DNA from: an uncultured bacterium | GTDB lineage: Bacteria; Cyanobacteriota; Vampirovibrionia; Gastranaerophilales; Gastranaerophilaceae | Length of the DNA stretch: 13,142 nucleotides | Assembly (NCBI GenBank): GCA_900550295.1 | Contig: URRM01000044.1 | Location: 1 to 13,142, forward strand | Reading direction: 5' to 3' | Part shown: piece by piece, positions 13,048-13,142 of the stretch | Layout of the letters: each line of letters starts with the position of its first letter | How positions within the stretch are numbered: the first letter of the stretch is position 1 | The notes under the pieces: generated by a model | The model's input: the letters and a program-made list of their open reading frames with translations, nothing else | Told to the model about the DNA's origin: nothing | Databases searched by the model: none | Position numbers and translations under genes: made by a program

Positions 13048-13138
13048 GGAAGAGTGCCAGAGTGGTTGATCGGAGCGGTCTTGAAAACCGTCGTACGTGA
13101 CGAGCGTACCGTGGGTTCGAATCCCACCTCTTCCTCCA
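13048..13138 (+). tRNA. tRNA-Ser, anticodon UGA
   Basis: A class II tRNA of 91 bases with encoded CCA. The acceptor stem GGAAGAG (13048-13054) pairs with CTCTTCC (13128-13134). The anticodon stem GCGGT/ACCGT (13075-13079/13087-13091) holds the loop CTTGAAA, with anticodon TGA at 13082-13084. The long variable arm GTACG/CGTAC (13093-13097/13105-13109) is typical of serine tRNA. The T arm is GTGGGTTCGAATCCCAC (13111-13127). The discriminator before CCA is T (13135), whereas bacterial tRNA-Ser usually has G73. It reads UCA and probably other UCN codons. Confidence 0.96.
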
Positions 13139-13142
13139 TTTA

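Noticed and set aside
12954..13139. Open frame on the minus strand across the tRNA
   Set aside because: It runs through the tRNA-Ser gene and the atpC terminator; MEEEVGFEPTVRSSRT-type peptides are a known false translation of tRNA genes.
1..13142. CRISPR array, insertion sequence or prophage module
   Set aside because: No set of regularly spaced direct repeats, transposase, integrase or phage structural gene is visible; the only element-like sequence is the 71-base palindrome.

Overview
The window is strongly A+T-rich bacterial DNA with dense, short-spaced genes on both strands. Two signs point towards the non-photosynthetic relatives of cyanobacteria (Vampirovibrionia/Melainabacteria, probably a gut Gastranaerophilales-like organism). 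The F-ATPase beta and epsilon genes form their own unit apart from the other ATPase genes, as in cyanobacteria. The prepilin-like protein has the AFTLAET...GVVAALTIP N-terminus that I associate with this group. This assignment is an inference; no rRNA gene is present to confirm it.

Layout. Bases 1-159 hold a terminator-like hairpin of an upstream unit and the leader of a small unrecognised helical protein (160-495), which ends in a strong terminator. A long minus-strand block follows, read from right to left: a class I aminotransferase overlapping a 23S rRNA uracil-5-methyltransferase (4148-5392, 2782-4158), then rplI with its own promoter (2211-2711), a perfect 32-base palindrome, a CooC-like nickel-chaperone ATPase that starts at TTG (1384-2136), and folD joined to it as TAATG (551-1384). 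Divergent from the aminotransferase is a dGTP triphosphohydrolase-like HD enzyme (5469-6488). It converges through a bidirectional terminator on a CHASE2-GGDEF diguanylate cyclase (6518-8383), which is preceded by a 54-residue small gene (8410-8574) behind its own promoter.

The right half has a plus-strand pair: a small YjfB-like protein carrying one canonical EF-hand loop, then a cysteine-rich type II/IV prepilin-like protein (8751-9952). A degenerate palindromic repeat lies at about 10023-10093. Next are a minus-strand uridine-kinase-like P-loop kinase with an N-terminal extension (10138-10998), a well-defined promoter driving atpD-atpC (11154-12983), and a tRNA-Ser(UGA) gene (13048-13138) whose predicted promoter overlaps the atpC terminator hairpin.

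Most of the window is housekeeping: one-carbon metabolism, translation, nucleotide pool, ATP synthase. The parts that deserve attention are the CooC-like ATPase with no carbon monoxide dehydrogenase in sight, the YjfB/EF-hand protein beside a pilin, the unlisted small gene ahead of the cyclase, the two palindromic repeats, two candidate leaderless starts, and the U73 discriminator of the tRNA. I see no clear defence system, CRISPR array, phage or transposase.
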